Shown here piece after piece: positions 17,640-25,512 of a DNA stretch of 64,000 bases. The notes under the pieces were generated by a model. The model was given only the letters and a program-made list of their open reading frames with translations. It had not been told where the DNA came from and searched no databases. The DNA is taken from contig JAKBNL010000007.1 of NCBI GenBank assembly GCA_021831035.1, forward strand, positions 1 to 64,000. The letters are read 5' to 3'. The first letter of the stretch is position 1. The number at the start of each line of letters is the position of its first letter. Origin of the DNA: Actinomycetes bacterium. GTDB taxonomy: Bacteria > Actinomycetota > Acidimicrobiia > Acidimicrobiales > RAAP-2. The position numbers were made by a program, and so were the translations under genes.

Positions 17640-18541
17640 CACGGCCTCGCCCGCTGTCGGGTGCCGAAGAGCATGCGACGGACCCCTGACGTACCGGCCG
17701 ACACGGTCGACCGACCAAACCTGCGCTCAAGTGCGCGTTGAGGAACCGAGAGGACCGACGTGAGAATGAGGTACCACAAGCCGCCGACCACCAGAAGCGG
17801 GATCACCTGATAGTTCTGGGAGTAAATCTGCTGGACGGCCGTCATGAGGTCACGCCCCGCGATCACCGAGACCAACGACGTCTCCTTGAGCATCGTGAGG
17901 ACCTCGTTGCCGGTGGGAGGTACGATGATCCTCATCGCCTGTGGCAACACGATCCGACGGGTCGTGGCCCCGGGGGTCAAGCCCAGGGAGTACGCCGCTT
18001 CCGTCTGCCCCTTGGAGACACCGGAGATCCCCCCCCGGACGATCTCGGCGAAGTACGCGATTTCGTTGAGTCCCAAGGAGAGGATGGCCGCGAGCATCGG
18101 CGTGATGAGCGACGACGACTCGGCCGTGAACCACGTCACGTGCGTGAAGGGGATTCCAATCATCACCTTGGGATAGATCGCACCGGCGTACCCCCAGAAG
18201 ATGATCTGGATAAGGATGGGCGTGCCGCGGAAGAACCATATGTAGAAGCGGGCGAAGGCGGACACGACGGGGTTCTCGGACAGGCGCATGACCGCCATCG
18301 CCGTGCCCCCGACGATTCCGATGGCCATCGCGATGAAGGTGAGGTACAGCGTCACCAGCACACCGTTGGTGACGAGTCCGTCGACGAAGTAGTGACGAAC
18401 GATCCCCCACTCGACGTTGGGGTTCTTGACGAGCGACCACACCGCCCCCACACCCGCAACGACGACCACCACCGCGCTCGCGGTCCGCCACGGGTGACGC
18501 AACGGGACGACGCGAAGGTCCTCTCGTGAGTCCGTCAACAA
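17639..18541 (-). CDS. Amino-acid ABC transporter permease
   Basis: A 300-residue HisM/GlnP-type permease. An N-terminal membrane segment (about 20-38) is followed by the usual binding-protein-dependent domain: [27 protein letters not shown] and the EAA-loop region [22 protein letters not shown], which contacts the ATPase. The start is a TTG at 18541 (or 18538) after GAGGCTGG; no in-frame ATG or GTG fits. It is the first gene of an operon of at least six genes: permease, ATPase, dipeptidase, binding protein, NodB-type hydrolase and oligopeptidase B. Confidence 0.9.
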   Translation of the reverse strand: MLTDSREDLRVVPLRHPWRTASAVVVVVAGVGAVWSLVKNPNVEWGIVRHYFVDGLVTNGVLVTLYLTFIAMAIGIVGGTAMAVMRLSENPVVSAFARFYIWFFRGTPILIQIIFWGYAGAIYPKVMIGIPFTHVTWFTAESSSLITPMLAAILSLGLNEIAYFAEIVRGGISGVSKGQTEAAYSLGLTPGATTRRIVLPQAMRIIVPPTGNEVLTMLKETSLVSVIAGRDLMTAVQQIYSQNYQVIPLLVVGGLWYLILTSVLSVPQRALERRFGRSTVSAGTSGVRRMLFGTRQRARP

Positions 18542-18576
18542 TGTTCACCAGCCTCGCCGAACACGGCCCTTTTCAT

Positions 18577-18582
18577 ACCCTA
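18577..18582 (-). promoter_or_regulatory. Candidate -10 (TAGGGT) of the transporter operon
   Basis: On the minus strand TAGGGT follows the AT-rich stretch TTGCAATTCTGTG. The leader would be about 30 bases, with GAGGCTGG before the TTG start. The A-tract at 18607-18622 could act as an UP-like element. Confidence 0.4.
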
Positions 18583-18748
18583 TGGCTGCACAGAATTGCA
18601 AGTCATGCATAAAAAATCATTTTGCGACCGAGGGACGGCTCGGAGGTTACTCCCCTCCACCCCCGACGTCAGAGCGCCCGCGGGGCCCGACGCACCCGTG
18701 TCGTCACCTCCCACGAACTCTCTTGCGCCGGTGCCTCCGGGTGGTCCC

Positions 18749-18775
18749 GGGACGGCGGGCTCAAGCCCGAGTCCC
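18749..18775 (-). terminator. Possible terminator hairpin after agmatinase
   Basis: A two-part stem: GGGAC with GTCCC outside, CGGGC with GCCCG inside, and loop TCAA. It lies about 125 bases past the agmatinase stop and lacks a U-run. Confidence 0.3.
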
Positions 18776-18901
18776 ACCCCGAGACGCCCCGCCCTCTCCA
18801 CCCGTCGACCCCGGTGCGGGCGTCGCGCCACTCCGTCCCGCGATGGGCCCGTCGAGCCGTCCGGACGACCCGAGCGCAGGCGGGCGGCGGGACTAGGACC
18901 C

Positions 18902-19900
18902 CTAGCGACCCTCGAGCAGCGGACGCGCCGGCGTGCGTCCGCCCCCGAGTCGCCAGGCGAGGCCCGACAGAACCTCGAGGACCACGCGGTTGGCCAGGTA
19001 GGCCGTCACCTCGGCGTGGTCGTAGGGCGGGGCGACCTCGACGACGTCCATCCCGCCGAGGGGCACCTCCATGGCGATGCGGCGAACGGCGTCGAGCAGC
19101 TGGCGACTCGAGAGGCCGCCCGGCTCGGGTGTCCCGGTGCCCGGGGCGTGTCCGGGGTCGACGACGTCGACGTCGACCGAGAGGAAGACGGCGTCGCAGT
19201 CGTCCGTGGCAATAGCCAGGGCCTCATCCAGGACCGCGTCGAGGCCACGGGCGACGATCTCGGACATCTCGAACGAGCGCATCGACTGGTCGGCCATCCA
19301 CGCGAGGGTCTCGGGCTCGGGCCAGTAGCCGCGCAGGCCAATCTGGATGAACCGGTCGCCCCGGCAGGCGCCCGACTCGATGAGCCGGCGCATCGGGGTG
19401 CCGTGGCCGTAGAGCGAGCCCATCTGGGTGTCCCCGGTGTCGGCGTGGGCGTCGAAGTGCACCACCGCGACCCGTCCCCACCCGACGTGGCGGGCGACCC
19501 CGGTGACGTCGGGCAGGGCGATCGTGTGGTCGCCGCCGAGGATCACCGGCACTACGCCCGCGCGCGCGACCGCCTCGACGGCGCCCTCCAGGGCCGCGAG
19601 CGAGCGCTCCGTCTCGCCCGAGGGCATCTCCACGTCGCCCAGGTCCACCACCGCGAGCGCCTCGAGCGGGTCGACCCCGAGGGCCAGGCTCGGGCGTCGC
19701 CCGTCGTGGGGCAGGTAGTCGGTCAGGCGGATCGCCTGGGGACCGAAGCGCGCTCCGGGTCGGTGCGAGGTGCCGCCGTCGAAGGGAGCACCCAGGAGGG
19801 CCGCCCGGGCCTGGCCCCAGGTCGTGGGGTCGTCGGGGTCGGCCGCGGGCACCCCGAGGAAGGTGGCGTCGGGCCCGTAGAGGTTGCCCAGGCGCGTCAT
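18902..19900 (-). CDS. speB: Agmatinase / ureohydrolase
   Basis: A 332-residue arginase/agmatinase-family enzyme. The dimanganese motifs are all present: GGDHTIALP, VHFDAHADTG and SVDVDVVDPGHAPGTGTPEPGG-type sequence. The GTGTPEPGG form and lack of arginase features favour agmatinase, guanidinobutyrase or a similar guanidino-acid ureohydrolase. Agmatinase would release urea and putrescine. ATG 19900 overlaps the stop of the alpha/beta hydrolase (ATGA), so the two are co-translated. With homospermidine synthase at 39-41 kb it could supply putrescine; the exact substrate is not proven. Confidence 0.85.
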   Translation of the reverse strand: MTRLGNLYGPDATFLGVPAADPDDPTTWGQARAALLGAPFDGGTSHRPGARFGPQAIRLTDYLPHDGRRPSLALGVDPLEALAVVDLGDVEMPSGETERSLAALEGAVEAVARAGVVPVILGGDHTIALPDVTGVARHVGWGRVAVVHFDAHADTGDTQMGSLYGHGTPMRRLIESGACRGDRFIQIGLRGYWPEPETLAWMADQSMRSFEMSEIVARGLDAVLDEALAIATDDCDAVFLSVDVDVVDPGHAPGTGTPEPGGLSSRQLLDAVRRIAMEVPLGGMDVVEVAPPYDHAEVTAYLANRVVLEVLSGLAWRLGGGRTPARPLLEGR

Positions 19901-20781
19901 CGGCTCGAGAGCGCCACGAGGTCGGCGGCGATGCCCGCGGCGTGGGCCGGGAGGATCGAGAGGTGACCCTGCCCCGGGGCGAAGCGGCGCGTCGCCCCGG
20001 GGACGTGGGCGGCCAGCCACTCGCCGTGGGTCGGCGGCACCATCGTGTCGGCGTCGCCGAACCACACCGCGACGGGCCGCTCGATCGCCGACGGGTCGAA
20101 ACCCCAGTCCGAGAGGAACGCGCGGTCGTCGTCGTGGAAGCCCCAGTAGCCCTCCGCGAACCCCTGGGTCAGGGAGTCGACGAAGACCTCGCGGGACTCC
20201 ACCGAGGCGAGGGCCGCCCGGTCGACCGGCGGCAAGAGCCCCCCGAAGAGGTCGACCACGGTGTCGGGGGTCGCCTCGAGGAACACCGCGCGCGCCGCCT
20301 CGAGCATCGCGACGTACGCCTCGCCACCCTCGAGGGCGAGACGGAACTCCTCGACGTTCTCCTCGGCCATCCCCGCGGTCCAGTCGAAGTCCCCGCCGTA
20401 GGGCGCGACCCCGGCCAGGGACAGGGCGCCGGTGCAGCGCTCGTCGAGCGCGGCGCACGCCAGCGCGTGCGGCCCGCCACCCGAATGGCCGTAGGCGACG
20501 TAGTCGCCCCGACCCAGGTGCTCGAGCGCCGCGCGCGCGTCGGTCACGGCGTCGGCCACCCGTCGGCCCGCGCGACGGTCCGAGGCCCCGTAGCCGGCGC
20601 GAGAGACCGTCACGAAGTAGAGGTCCGCGTGCCCGAGCAGTGCGGCGTTCTCGCGCACGAAGCGGGTCGCCCCGGGTGTGCCGTGGTGGAAGAAGACGGT
20701 CGTCCCGGCGGGGTCGCCCAGCGTGGCGATCTCGAGGCGGCGGCCGTCGTCGAGGGTGAGCACCGCGTCGGTGTAGTCCAT
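19897..20781 (-). CDS. Alpha/beta hydrolase
   Basis: A 294-residue alpha/beta hydrolase. The nucleophile elbow is GHSGGGPHA, the acid is in GDADTMVPP and the histidine in GQGHLS, so the triad is complete; the oxyanion region is HHGTPG. It is cytosolic, with unknown substrate. Start ATG 20781 has TAGGGT seven bases upstream, a leaderless promoter. It is coupled to the agmatinase gene by an ATGA overlap. Confidence 0.85.
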   Translation of the reverse strand: MDYTDAVLTLDDGRRLEIATLGDPAGTTVFFHHGTPGATRFVRENAALLGHADLYFVTVSRAGYGASDRRAGRRVADAVTDARAALEHLGRGDYVAYGHSGGGPHALACAALDERCTGALSLAGVAPYGGDFDWTAGMAEENVEEFRLALEGGEAYVAMLEAARAVFLEATPDTVVDLFGGLLPPVDRAALASVESREVFVDSLTQGFAEGYWGFHDDDRAFLSDWGFDPSAIERPVAVWFGDADTMVPPTHGEWLAAHVPGATRRFAPGQGHLSILPAHAAGIAADLVALSSR

Positions 20782-20788
20782 GGCCGCG

Positions 20789-20794
20789 ACCCTA
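20789..20794 (-). promoter_or_regulatory. Candidate -10 (TAGGGT) of the hydrolase-agmatinase operon
   Basis: TAGGGT ends seven bases before ATG 20781, with no Shine-Dalgarno. Confidence 0.5.
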
Positions 20795-20811
20795 ACCCAG
20801 GGCCCCGGGGC

Positions 20812-21825
20812 CTAGCGCGTGACCTGGGGGGCGACGGCGTTGTCGAGGAGCTCGACCCAGGTCTGACCCGGCGTGAGGGCGATCGGTTGGCCGTTGGCCC
20901 CGTCGTAGTGGATCACGTCGGCCGGGCTCGAGCCACGCGACCACGTACCCGTCTCCTCGTGGCCGTCGGTGAACACGGTCACCGGCCCCGAGCCCTGGAG
21001 GTCCGCGTAGGAGTTGAACGTGCCCACGCCGTTGACGTAGGTGACCTCCATCACCACCACGTTCTGGGGCGACTCGCGCTGCCCGGTCCCGGTGACGTCG
21101 GGCTTGCCGAAGAGGGTCCGGTCCCACGAGCCGGTCGCGGCGTCCCAGGTCCAGGTGACCGGGTAGATGCTGGGGAAGGGCACCACGACCCGGGCGACCG
21201 TGGGGCCGGTCACCGCCTGGCCGGGCCCGCGGTACGTGAAGAGGGCCGGCGGGGGCGTGGGCGTCCCGCCGAGCCTGAAGAGCAGCGGGGCCCGGGCGAA
21301 GAGGTTGTGGGGGGCGAGGAGGTTGGGGTCCCGGTACATCGCGTCGCCGGCCGAGCTCTCGTCGACGAGCTTCACCGGCGCGGTCTGGATCGAGGCGATC
21401 GCGTAGGGCGCCCCGCCCGAGAACGCGAAGATGCCCCCGAGGGGGTAGACGACCTGGGTGTCGGTCGGACGCACCGAGCGCACCGGGCCGACCTTTCCCG
21501 GGGCCTGGGAGTTGAAGACGGCCGCCAACCGGGTTATGCCGCCGTTGACGATCTCCTCGTAGACCACGTCGGCCTGGGCCACGCCCCACTGGGGTAGCGC
21601 CTCAGGGGTGTTCTCGATCTTGATCGTGAGCGCGGGCCGACGCAGCGCCGCTCCCCCGGGGTCGGGCCGGCCGGTCAGGGGGGCGATCGGCGCCGGGGTC
21701 GTCGAGGTGGTCGAGGTGGGGGCCGACGCGCTCGGGGTGGTCACACCGGGGTGGTGGATCGTGCGCGAGAGGATGACGCCCACCGCCACCAGCGCGACGA
21801 GCACGAGGATGACGAACCGACGCAC
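20812..21825 (-). CDS. DUF3048 (YerB-like) membrane-anchored protein
   Basis: A 337-residue protein with an N-terminal membrane anchor (about 4-20), a Thr/Ser/Pro-rich linker (about 28-48) and a DUF3048 domain. Family features include PLTGRPDP, ALTIKIENTPEALPQWG, ADVVYEEIVNGGITRLAAVF and GPVRSVRPTD, then the C-terminal beta domain with GQTWVELLD. The domain faces outside the cell; the family function is not established. There is no lipobox Cys, unlike YerB. GTG 21825 has TAGGCT six bases upstream, and that hexamer includes the stop codon of the upstream GNAT gene. Confidence 0.88.
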   Translation of the reverse strand: MRRFVILVLVALVAVGVILSRTIHHPGVTTPSASAPTSTTSTTPAPIAPLTGRPDPGGAALRRPALTIKIENTPEALPQWGVAQADVVYEEIVNGGITRLAAVFNSQAPGKVGPVRSVRPTDTQVVYPLGGIFAFSGGAPYAIASIQTAPVKLVDESSAGDAMYRDPNLLAPHNLFARAPLLFRLGGTPTPPPALFTYRGPGQAVTGPTVARVVVPFPSIYPVTWTWDAATGSWDRTLFGKPDVTGTGQRESPQNVVVMEVTYVNGVGTFNSYADLQGSGPVTVFTDGHEETGTWSRGSSPADVIHYDGANGQPIALTPGQTWVELLDNAVAPQVTR

Positions 21826-21831
21826 CCGACG

Positions 21832-21837
21832 AGCCTA
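21832..21837 (-). promoter_or_regulatory. Candidate -10 (TAGGCT) of the DUF3048 gene
   Basis: TAGGCT ends six bases before GTG 21825; its first three bases are the stop codon of the GNAT gene (21837-21835). Confidence 0.5.
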
Positions 21838-22812
21838 CCCAGCCTCCTCACCGGCGCCGGTCAACACCGTGGTGACGGTCGTGTGCGGGAGGCCGGTCTC
21901 GGCGCTGAGGTGCTCGCTGCCCGCAACGACCTCCCACCCGGTCGCGCGATAGAAGCCGAGGGCGCTGTCACGGGCGTGAGCCCATACACGCCGTATCGAG
22001 TTCGCGGCGAGGATCGCCCCGGCGTGCTCCAGCAGGATCCGGCCGACCCCGCGACCCTGCAGGACCGGCTCGACGGCCATGTAGCGCAACTGGTAGGCGT
22101 CGACGGTCGGCTCGAGGGGCCACCGGCTCGCGAAGAACGAGGCCGAGCCCACCACGTCGTCGCCGAGGAACGCCCCGAAGTGCCACGTGGACGGCTCCTC
22201 GTCGAGGGGGTTGCGCGCCGCGCGCGACGGGTCCCCGCCGCGCAGGACCCGCGTGCGCAGCTCGACGAGCTCCTCGGCCGCGACGCGCCGTACCCGGATC
22301 GGCTCGCGGTCGAGGGGGCGCGCCAGGGTCGCGAGCGCGAGGGACGGGTCCCGCCGCATCGCCGCGCGCTCGCCGGTGGGCTCGAAGCCCAGGCGCGCGT
22401 AGAAGGCCCGCGCGCGCCCCATCGCCCCGGTGACCTGGAGGAAGAGCGCGGTGGCCCCGAGGGCCCGGGTGCGCTGGAGGATCGCTTCGACCAGCGCCTC
22501 GGCCACGCCCCGACCCCGCTCGACGGGGGTGACGTACATCCCGTAGAGCCACCGGGTGCCCGGACGGGCGTCGTTCTCCCCGCCGGTGGCCATGCCCACG
22601 ACGCGGCGGCCGCGCCAGGCGAGGACCGTCGCCCCGCTCGCGGCCAGGGCCTCCCAGCGCGCCGGGTCGTAGGCCCGCGCCTCGGCGAGGGTCGTGGCGA
22701 ACGCGTCGGGGCTGTCGGCGAGCGCCTCGAGGCGCAGCGCCCGGTAGTCGTGGGCGTCCTCGACGCTCGTCGCGCGCACCACGAGGCGGTCGTGTCCGCC
22801 GGGATCAGTCAT
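21835..22812 (-). CDS. Tandem GNAT acetyltransferase
   Basis: A 325-residue protein with two GNAT domains. The first (about 10-165) has the acetyl-CoA loop VERGRGVAEAL and the FYARLGFEPTGE strand; the second (about 172-320) has LQGRGVGRILL and FYRATGWEV. Both P-loops look intact, so either may be active. Substrates are unknown. Its ATG lies inside the end of the ClC gene (8-base overlap), so it is translated with the channel. Confidence 0.85.
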   Translation of the reverse strand: MTDPGGHDRLVVRATSVEDAHDYRALRLEALADSPDAFATTLAEARAYDPARWEALAASGATVLAWRGRRVVGMATGGENDARPGTRWLYGMYVTPVERGRGVAEALVEAILQRTRALGATALFLQVTGAMGRARAFYARLGFEPTGERAAMRRDPSLALATLARPLDREPIRVRRVAAEELVELRTRVLRGGDPSRAARNPLDEEPSTWHFGAFLGDDVVGSASFFASRWPLEPTVDAYQLRYMAVEPVLQGRGVGRILLEHAGAILAANSIRRVWAHARDSALGFYRATGWEVVAGSEHLSAETGLPHTTVTTVLTGAGEEAG

Positions 22813-24217
22813 GGACCCGCTCCGCGTAGGGCAGGCGGGCCGAGTAGATCGAGTAGCCGTCGATCCAGCGCACCAGCAGGGTCGCGATGACCGTCGCGGC
22901 GATCATCGGCACCACGAGGTCGTAGCCGCTATGGGCGAGCTCCATGACCAGCACCAGCCCGACGAAGGGGGCCTGCATCGAGGCGCCGATCATGGCCGCC
23001 GCCCCGACGAGGGCGAAGGCCCCGACCGGGGCACCCGGCCATAGGTGGCTCCAGGCCGCGCCGAGGAACGCCCCGAGGACGGCGCCGGTCGAGAGGAACG
23101 GCGTGAAGACCCCGCCCGACGCGCCCGAACCGAGCACCGCGGCCGTGACCAGGGGCTTGAGCATCGCCAGGGCGAACAGCAGTCCGATCGAGCCCACCCC
23201 CAAGAAGGCGTCGTGGGCCATCCCCTTGCCGTTGCCGAAGAGCTGGGGGAACCACGTGCCGACCCCGGCCAGGGCGAGAAGGGCGAGCGGCATCGTCCAG
23301 AAGATGTTCGCGCCCCGGGACCGGTAGTGGGCGGCGACGCCGATGAGCCGGACGTAGACGACGGCGAGCAGACCGATCACCACGCCGGCGATGAGTGACC
23401 AGACCATGATCGTCGCGCTGAAGTGATACAGGGGGACGTTGACGTACGTGGCCCGGCTCGGCAGGTAGGCCCAGGCCACCGTCGTGGCGATGAACGAGGT
23501 CGCCAGCGCCGGCAGCGCCACCGGCAGGGCGTAACTGCCGTAGAGGACCTCGGCGGTGAAGAGCGCCCCGCCGAAGGGCACGTTGTAGACGCAGGCCAGC
23601 CCCGCCCCGCCCCCGCAGGCGACCAGCAGGCGGATCTGGCCGGGGGTGAGCCCGAACCACTCACCGAGCACGCTCGCCGAGGCGCCGCCCATCAGCTTGG
23701 GCGCGGCCTCGCGGCCGATCGAGGCCCCCAGGCCCACCACCACCTCCGAGGTCAGCGAGGTCGCCAGGCTCCGCCGGAAGCTCAGCTCGCCGGTGCCGGT
23801 CCACAGCGCCTCGTCGATCTCCGCGTGCTCGTGGGCGAAGAACCGTCGGATCAGGTACCACGCGACGGACCCGATCGCCGCGGCCCCCGCGAGCGCCACG
23901 ACGCGCCGCACCTCGCCGGTGGCCGCCACGGCCGCCTGGACGCTGCCGCCCACGTAGCCGAACCCGACGCGCTCGGCCCAGTAGAGGACCCACATCAGCA
24001 GATCCCCGAACAGCCCCGTGACCACGCCCGTCACCACGACGGCGATCCAGAATCGCGCGGTCTGGGGGGCGTCGGGGTCGTTCGTGACGTTGGGCTGCTC
24101 CATCGCGCCGCGCCCCGAGGGCAGTCGTCGCTTGAGGAGGGGCGCCGGTACCCGCCGGCGCTCGCTCTCTCCCCTCGATCCCGCCACGCGCGACCTCACC
24201 CGCTGACCGAGCCCCAT
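22805..24217 (-). CDS. ClC-family chloride channel or transporter
   Basis: A ClC protein of about 470 residues with 10 or more hydrophobic helices. The selectivity motifs are visible: GLGASIGREAAPKLMGG (GREGP motif with a variant end; the gating Glu is present) and GSGASGGVFTPFLSTGA. No C-terminal CBS domains. ATG 24217 is chosen because GAGGG is 10 bases upstream; GTG 24226 and ATG 24103 are alternatives. It may exchange chloride for protons or pass fluoride or chloride; which one cannot be told. Confidence 0.9.
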   Translation of the reverse strand: MGLGQRVRSRVAGSRGESERRRVPAPLLKRRLPSGRGAMEQPNVTNDPDAPQTARFWIAVVVTGVVTGLFGDLLMWVLYWAERVGFGYVGGSVQAAVAATGEVRRVVALAGAAAIGSVAWYLIRRFFAHEHAEIDEALWTGTGELSFRRSLATSLTSEVVVGLGASIGREAAPKLMGGASASVLGEWFGLTPGQIRLLVACGGGAGLACVYNVPFGGALFTAEVLYGSYALPVALPALATSFIATTVAWAYLPSRATYVNVPLYHFSATIMVWSLIAGVVIGLLAVVYVRLIGVAAHYRSRGANIFWTMPLALLALAGVGTWFPQLFGNGKGMAHDAFLGVGSIGLLFALAMLKPLVTAAVLGSGASGGVFTPFLSTGAVLGAFLGAAWSHLWPGAPVGAFALVGAAAMIGASMQAPFVGLVLVMELAHSGYDLVVPMIAATVIATLLVRWIDGYSIYSARLPYAERVHD

Positions 24218-24250
24218 CGTAGTCACGCCCTCGCGCGCGGTCCGGCGGCG

Positions 24251-25510
24251 CTAGACGTCGGTGAGGTTGAGCGGACCCTCGCCGAGCTCGGCGGCCGAGC
24301 TCGCGACCGCGCGCTCGGCCGGGCGCGGCCAGAGCGACGCCCAGGTCACGCGGCTGCGCCCGACGAGGGCGCGCGCCAGTGCGGTGCGGGCGAGGAGGGC
24401 GCTGAACAGCCAGCCGGCGAAGTAGGTCACGACGATGACCCCGAGCACGTTCAGCACCCACGACACGTGGTCCAGCTCGCCACTCGTGAGCAGCCACTGG
24501 TGCAAGAAGAGGATCCACAGGAGCTGGCTGACGTAGATGCCGTAGGCCGCCTCGGAGCCGGACTTGGTGATCGCCCGGGTCCGGGCGCCGCGTCGCGGAT
24601 CGACGAGCACGACGCCGAGGAGGTAGATCGCGATGATCGCCCCCACGTTGTAGGGGATGACGACCGCGGCGAAGGGGTCGCCGCCGGGGACGAGGAGGGG
24701 CGAGAGGATTCCGTAGTGGCGGTGCAGCGCGTCGAGCGTCAGCGGCAACGCCGCGAGGGCCACGGTGGCGCCCAGCAGGGCGCGCCAGTGGCGCACGACC
24801 CAGTCGTGGAAGGCCTCGAGGTGGAAGGCGCACACCACGCCCCCGATGAGGTAGAGGGGGTAGCTCGAGACGAGGCGGGTCTCGAGCCACGGGGAGATGG
24901 TGAAGCCGAGGTAGCCGTGACGGAAGAGGTAGGGCACGGCGAACTGCCACAGCGTGGCCCCGACCACGATCGCCCGGTGCGAGCGCGGGTACCGCCGGAT
25001 CAGCCAGAAGAGGTAGGGGAAGAGGACGTAGAACTCCAGCAGCAAGAGCAGGAAGTACAGGTGGTAGTAGCCCGTCGCGAGCGCCACCCCCAGGTGACGC
25101 AGACCCACCGTCGAGAACAGCGTCGAGGCCGACAGGCGGTAGAAGGGGAAGCTGGAGGTCGGCCGGGCCATGGCCACCGGGACGTAGATGAACGTCCAGA
25201 CGAGATAGACGAGTCCCACCGACATGAACCGGCGCTGCCAGTAGCGCCCGAGCGCGACCCGGGCGCTGTCGCGGTAGCTGTAGGCGAGCATGCAGGCCGA
25301 CACGAACAAGAAGGCGTCGCGCGAGAAGTGGGTGAGCGTGAGCATCCCCGACGCCCAGAGGCTCGTCGACAGGGGGGCGAAGTAGATCAGCGCGTGGGTC
25401 GAGATGACCGCCGACTGCTTGATCGGACGCATCGCGTCGACGTGGTCGAGCCGCTGGCGCGTGCCCCGGGGGACGTCGGCCTCCGCGGCGCCGGGCGCCG
25501 CCTCGGCCAC
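24251..25510 (-). CDS. Acyltransferase-3 family membrane protein
   Basis: A 419-residue integral membrane protein of the acyltransferase-3 (OafA-like) family. About ten membrane segments span residues 30-385. Near the N-terminus, VDAMRPIKQSAVISTHALIYF gives the family's conserved Arg and catalytic-type His (STHA). Members move acyl groups onto sugars, lipids or wall polymers from the membrane. GTG 25510 follows the AMP-ligase stop with two bases between, so it is the last gene of the ComA-VOC-ligase operon. It may use the acyl-CoA made by that ligase (inference). Confidence 0.82.
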   Translation of the reverse strand: MAEAAPGAAEADVPRGTRQRLDHVDAMRPIKQSAVISTHALIYFAPLSTSLWASGMLTLTHFSRDAFLFVSACMLAYSYRDSARVALGRYWQRRFMSVGLVYLVWTFIYVPVAMARPTSSFPFYRLSASTLFSTVGLRHLGVALATGYYHLYFLLLLLEFYVLFPYLFWLIRRYPRSHRAIVVGATLWQFAVPYLFRHGYLGFTISPWLETRLVSSYPLYLIGGVVCAFHLEAFHDWVVRHWRALLGATVALAALPLTLDALHRHYGILSPLLVPGGDPFAAVVIPYNVGAIIAIYLLGVVLVDPRRGARTRAITKSGSEAAYGIYVSQLLWILFLHQWLLTSGELDHVSWVLNVLGVIVVTYFAGWLFSALLARTALARALVGRSRVTWASLWPRPAERAVASSAAELGEGPLNLTDV

Positions 25511-25512
25511 GG

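Larger units (their letters stand above)
18542..18901. other. Intergenic region with operon promoter
   Basis: 360 bases between the permease and agmatinase genes, both on the minus strand. The left part (18575-18630) is AT-rich with an A-tract, unusual here, and holds the probable promoter of the transporter operon. The right part is GC-rich with a compound hairpin at 18749-18775. No convincing gene. Confidence 0.6.

Noticed and set aside
18596..19966. Long plus-strand frame over agmatinase and the intergenic region
   Set aside because: Shadow of agmatinase; composition is Arg/Gly-rich without domain features.
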